DNA of 24,637 bases from JAEUNJ01 sp052035955 (lineage in GTDB: Bacteria > Pseudomonadota > Gammaproteobacteria > Burkholderiales > Rhodocyclaceae): contig JBPOHD010000094.1 in the NCBI GenBank assembly GCA_052035955.1, positions 1-24,637 on the forward strand, read 5' to 3'. The number at the start of each line of letters is the position of its first letter. Position 1 is the first letter of the stretch. The translations under genes and the position numbers were made by a program. The notes under the pieces are model-generated. The model made no database searches, was not told where the DNA came from, and was given only the letters and a program-made list of their open reading frames with translations. Positions 23,574 through 24,637 of the stretch are shown here, in pieces.

Positions 23574-24637
23574 ATGGCACTGGAATGGCTGCGCCGCGAC
23601 AACGAACTGAAAGACCACCAGCTCTTCGACAACAGCCACTTCGGCCAGGACGCGCCGACGGTGATCTACGAAGAGCGGCCGATCCTGGACGACCAGGGCC
23701 GGCAGACCGCCGAAGGCCTCTGCTCGGCCTGGATCTGGCTCAACAACCCGAGCCAGTACAACTCCTACACCACCGAGATGGTGAAGGGCGTCATCGCCGG
23801 CTTCCAGAAGGCCTCCTCCGACCGCAAGGTGGTGGCGGTGGTGTTCACCGCCGTCGGCGACAAGGCCTTCTGCACCGGCGGCAACACCGCCGAATACTCG
23901 GCCTACTACTCCAAGCGGCCCAACGAGTACGGCGAGTACATGGACCTCTTCAACGCCATGGTGGACGGCATCCTGAACTGCAAGAAGCCGGTGATCTGCC
24001 GGGTGAACGGCATGCGGGTGGCCGGCGGCCAGGAGATCGGCATGGCCACCGACCTGACGGTGTCCTCGGACCTGGCCATCTACGGCCAGGCCGGGCCGAA
24101 GCACGGTTCCGCCCCGGACGGCGGTTCCACCGACTTCCTGCCCTGGTTCCTGTCCATGGAGGACGCCATGTACAACTGCGTCTCCTGCGAGACCTGGAGC
24201 GCCTACAAGATGAAGGCCAAGGGGCTGCTGACCAAGGTGGTGCCGGTGCTGAAGAAGGACGGCCAGTGGGTGCGCAACCCGCAGGTGCGCACCGACACCT
24301 ACGTGGACGACGGGGAGATCGTCTATGGCGAGGCGGTGGCCGACCCGGCGGCGGCGAAGGCGCTGATGGCCCAATGCACGGTGGACTTCGAGCTGCTGGA
24401 CAAGGAAGTGAATCGGCTGATCTGGAAGTTCGCCAACCTCTTCCCGCACTGCCTGGTGAAGTCGATCGAGGGCATCCGGGGCAAGAAGAAGTTCTTCTGG
24501 GACGCCCTGAAGACGGCCAACCGGCACTGGCTGGCGGCCAACATGAACCACGAGGCCTGGCTGGGCTTCAACGCCTTCGACGCCAAGAAGACCACCGGCA
24601 AGGACGTCATCGACTTCATCAGGTACCGCCAGCTGGT
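23574..24637 (+). CDS. bzdY: 6-oxocyclohex-1-ene-1-carbonyl-CoA hydrolase (3' truncated by window)
   Basis: The ATG at 23574 follows AAGGAG by 6 bases; 354 residues are visible with no stop, and the family is about 377 residues, so only the last few tens of bases are missing. It is a crotonase-superfamily ring-opening hydrolase that adds two waters to the cyclic oxo-enoyl-CoA and yields 3-hydroxypimelyl-CoA. The start MALEWLRRDNELKDHQLFDN is typical of Oah proteins, as are FCTGGNTAEYSAYYSKRPNE, VICRVNGMRVAGGQEIGMAT and GQAGPKHGSAPDGGSTDFLP. These conserved stretches distinguish it from ordinary enoyl-CoA hydratases. It completes the ring-cleavage series W-X-Y. In Azoarcus, bzdZ and bzdA follow; they would lie beyond the window. 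Confidence 0.93.
   Translation, partial: MALEWLRRDNELKDHQLFDNSHFGQDAPTVIYEERPILDDQGRQTAEGLCSAWIWLNNPSQYNSYTTEMVKGVIAGFQKASSDRKVVAVVFTAVGDKAFCTGGNTAEYSAYYSKRPNEYGEYMDLFNAMVDGILNCKKPVICRVNGMRVAGGQEIGMATDLTVSSDLAIYGQAGPKHGSAPDGGSTDFLPWFLSMEDAMYNCVSCETWSAYKMKAKGLLTKVVPVLKKDGQWVRNPQVRTDTYVDDGEIVYGEAVADPAAAKALMAQCTVDFELLDKEVNRLIWKFANLFPHCLVKSIEGIRGKKKFFWDALKTANRHWLAANMNHEAWLGFNAFDAKKTTGKDVIDFIRYRQL

Overview
The window is GC-rich bacterial chromosome. It most likely comes from a denitrifying or facultatively anaerobic betaproteobacterium of the Azoarcus/Aromatoleum type. The main reason is a bzd-type ATP-dependent benzoyl-CoA reductase operon in the order N-O-P-Q-M-S-T-U-V-W-X-Y, next to a divergent glutaryl-CoA dehydrogenase/LysR pair. 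I saw no tRNA, rRNA or CRISPR array.

Left part (1-2472): the 3' end of a secreted RTX-type calcium-binding repeat protein. After it, on the minus strand, come a DUF1152-like gene and, just upstream of that, a short fragment resembling the start of CTP synthase (pyrG).

Middle part (2817-9920): an accessory island. It starts with a decayed IS91-family transposase (2817-3899). Then come three overlapping genes (4377-9543): a 1226-residue fusion (two GT-A-type glycosyltransferase domains, a kinase-like domain and a methyltransferase), a TIGR00725/LOG-like nucleotide-binding protein, and a NodB-type polysaccharide deacetylase. It ends with an IS3-family transposase fragment (9739-9920). The fusion gene and its partners are the best candidate for an undescribed system. 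The kinase-methyltransferase pairing recalls WbdD, which caps O-antigen chains, but here it is joined to glycosyltransferases.

Right part (10093-24637): anaerobic aromatic degradation. gcdH (minus) and a LysR regulator (plus) diverge from an AT-rich promoter region. The bzd operon then runs to the end of the window. BzdNOPQ reduces benzoyl-CoA to the cyclic dienoyl-CoA. BzdM (ferredoxin-like) and BzdV (a NuoG-like/GltD-like fusion) probably supply low-potential electrons. BzdW, BzdX and BzdY hydrate, oxidise and open the ring. GcdH works later, converting glutaryl-CoA to crotonyl-CoA. BzdS, BzdT (GNAT) and BzdU (PHP domain) have no settled function. The promoter ahead of bzdN carries a perfect FNR-type box (12518-12531) and, downstream of it, a cluster of TGCA repeats like those bound by BzdR. 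No bzdR gene is visible in the window. Two long hairpins sit between bzdV/bzdW and bzdX/bzdY.
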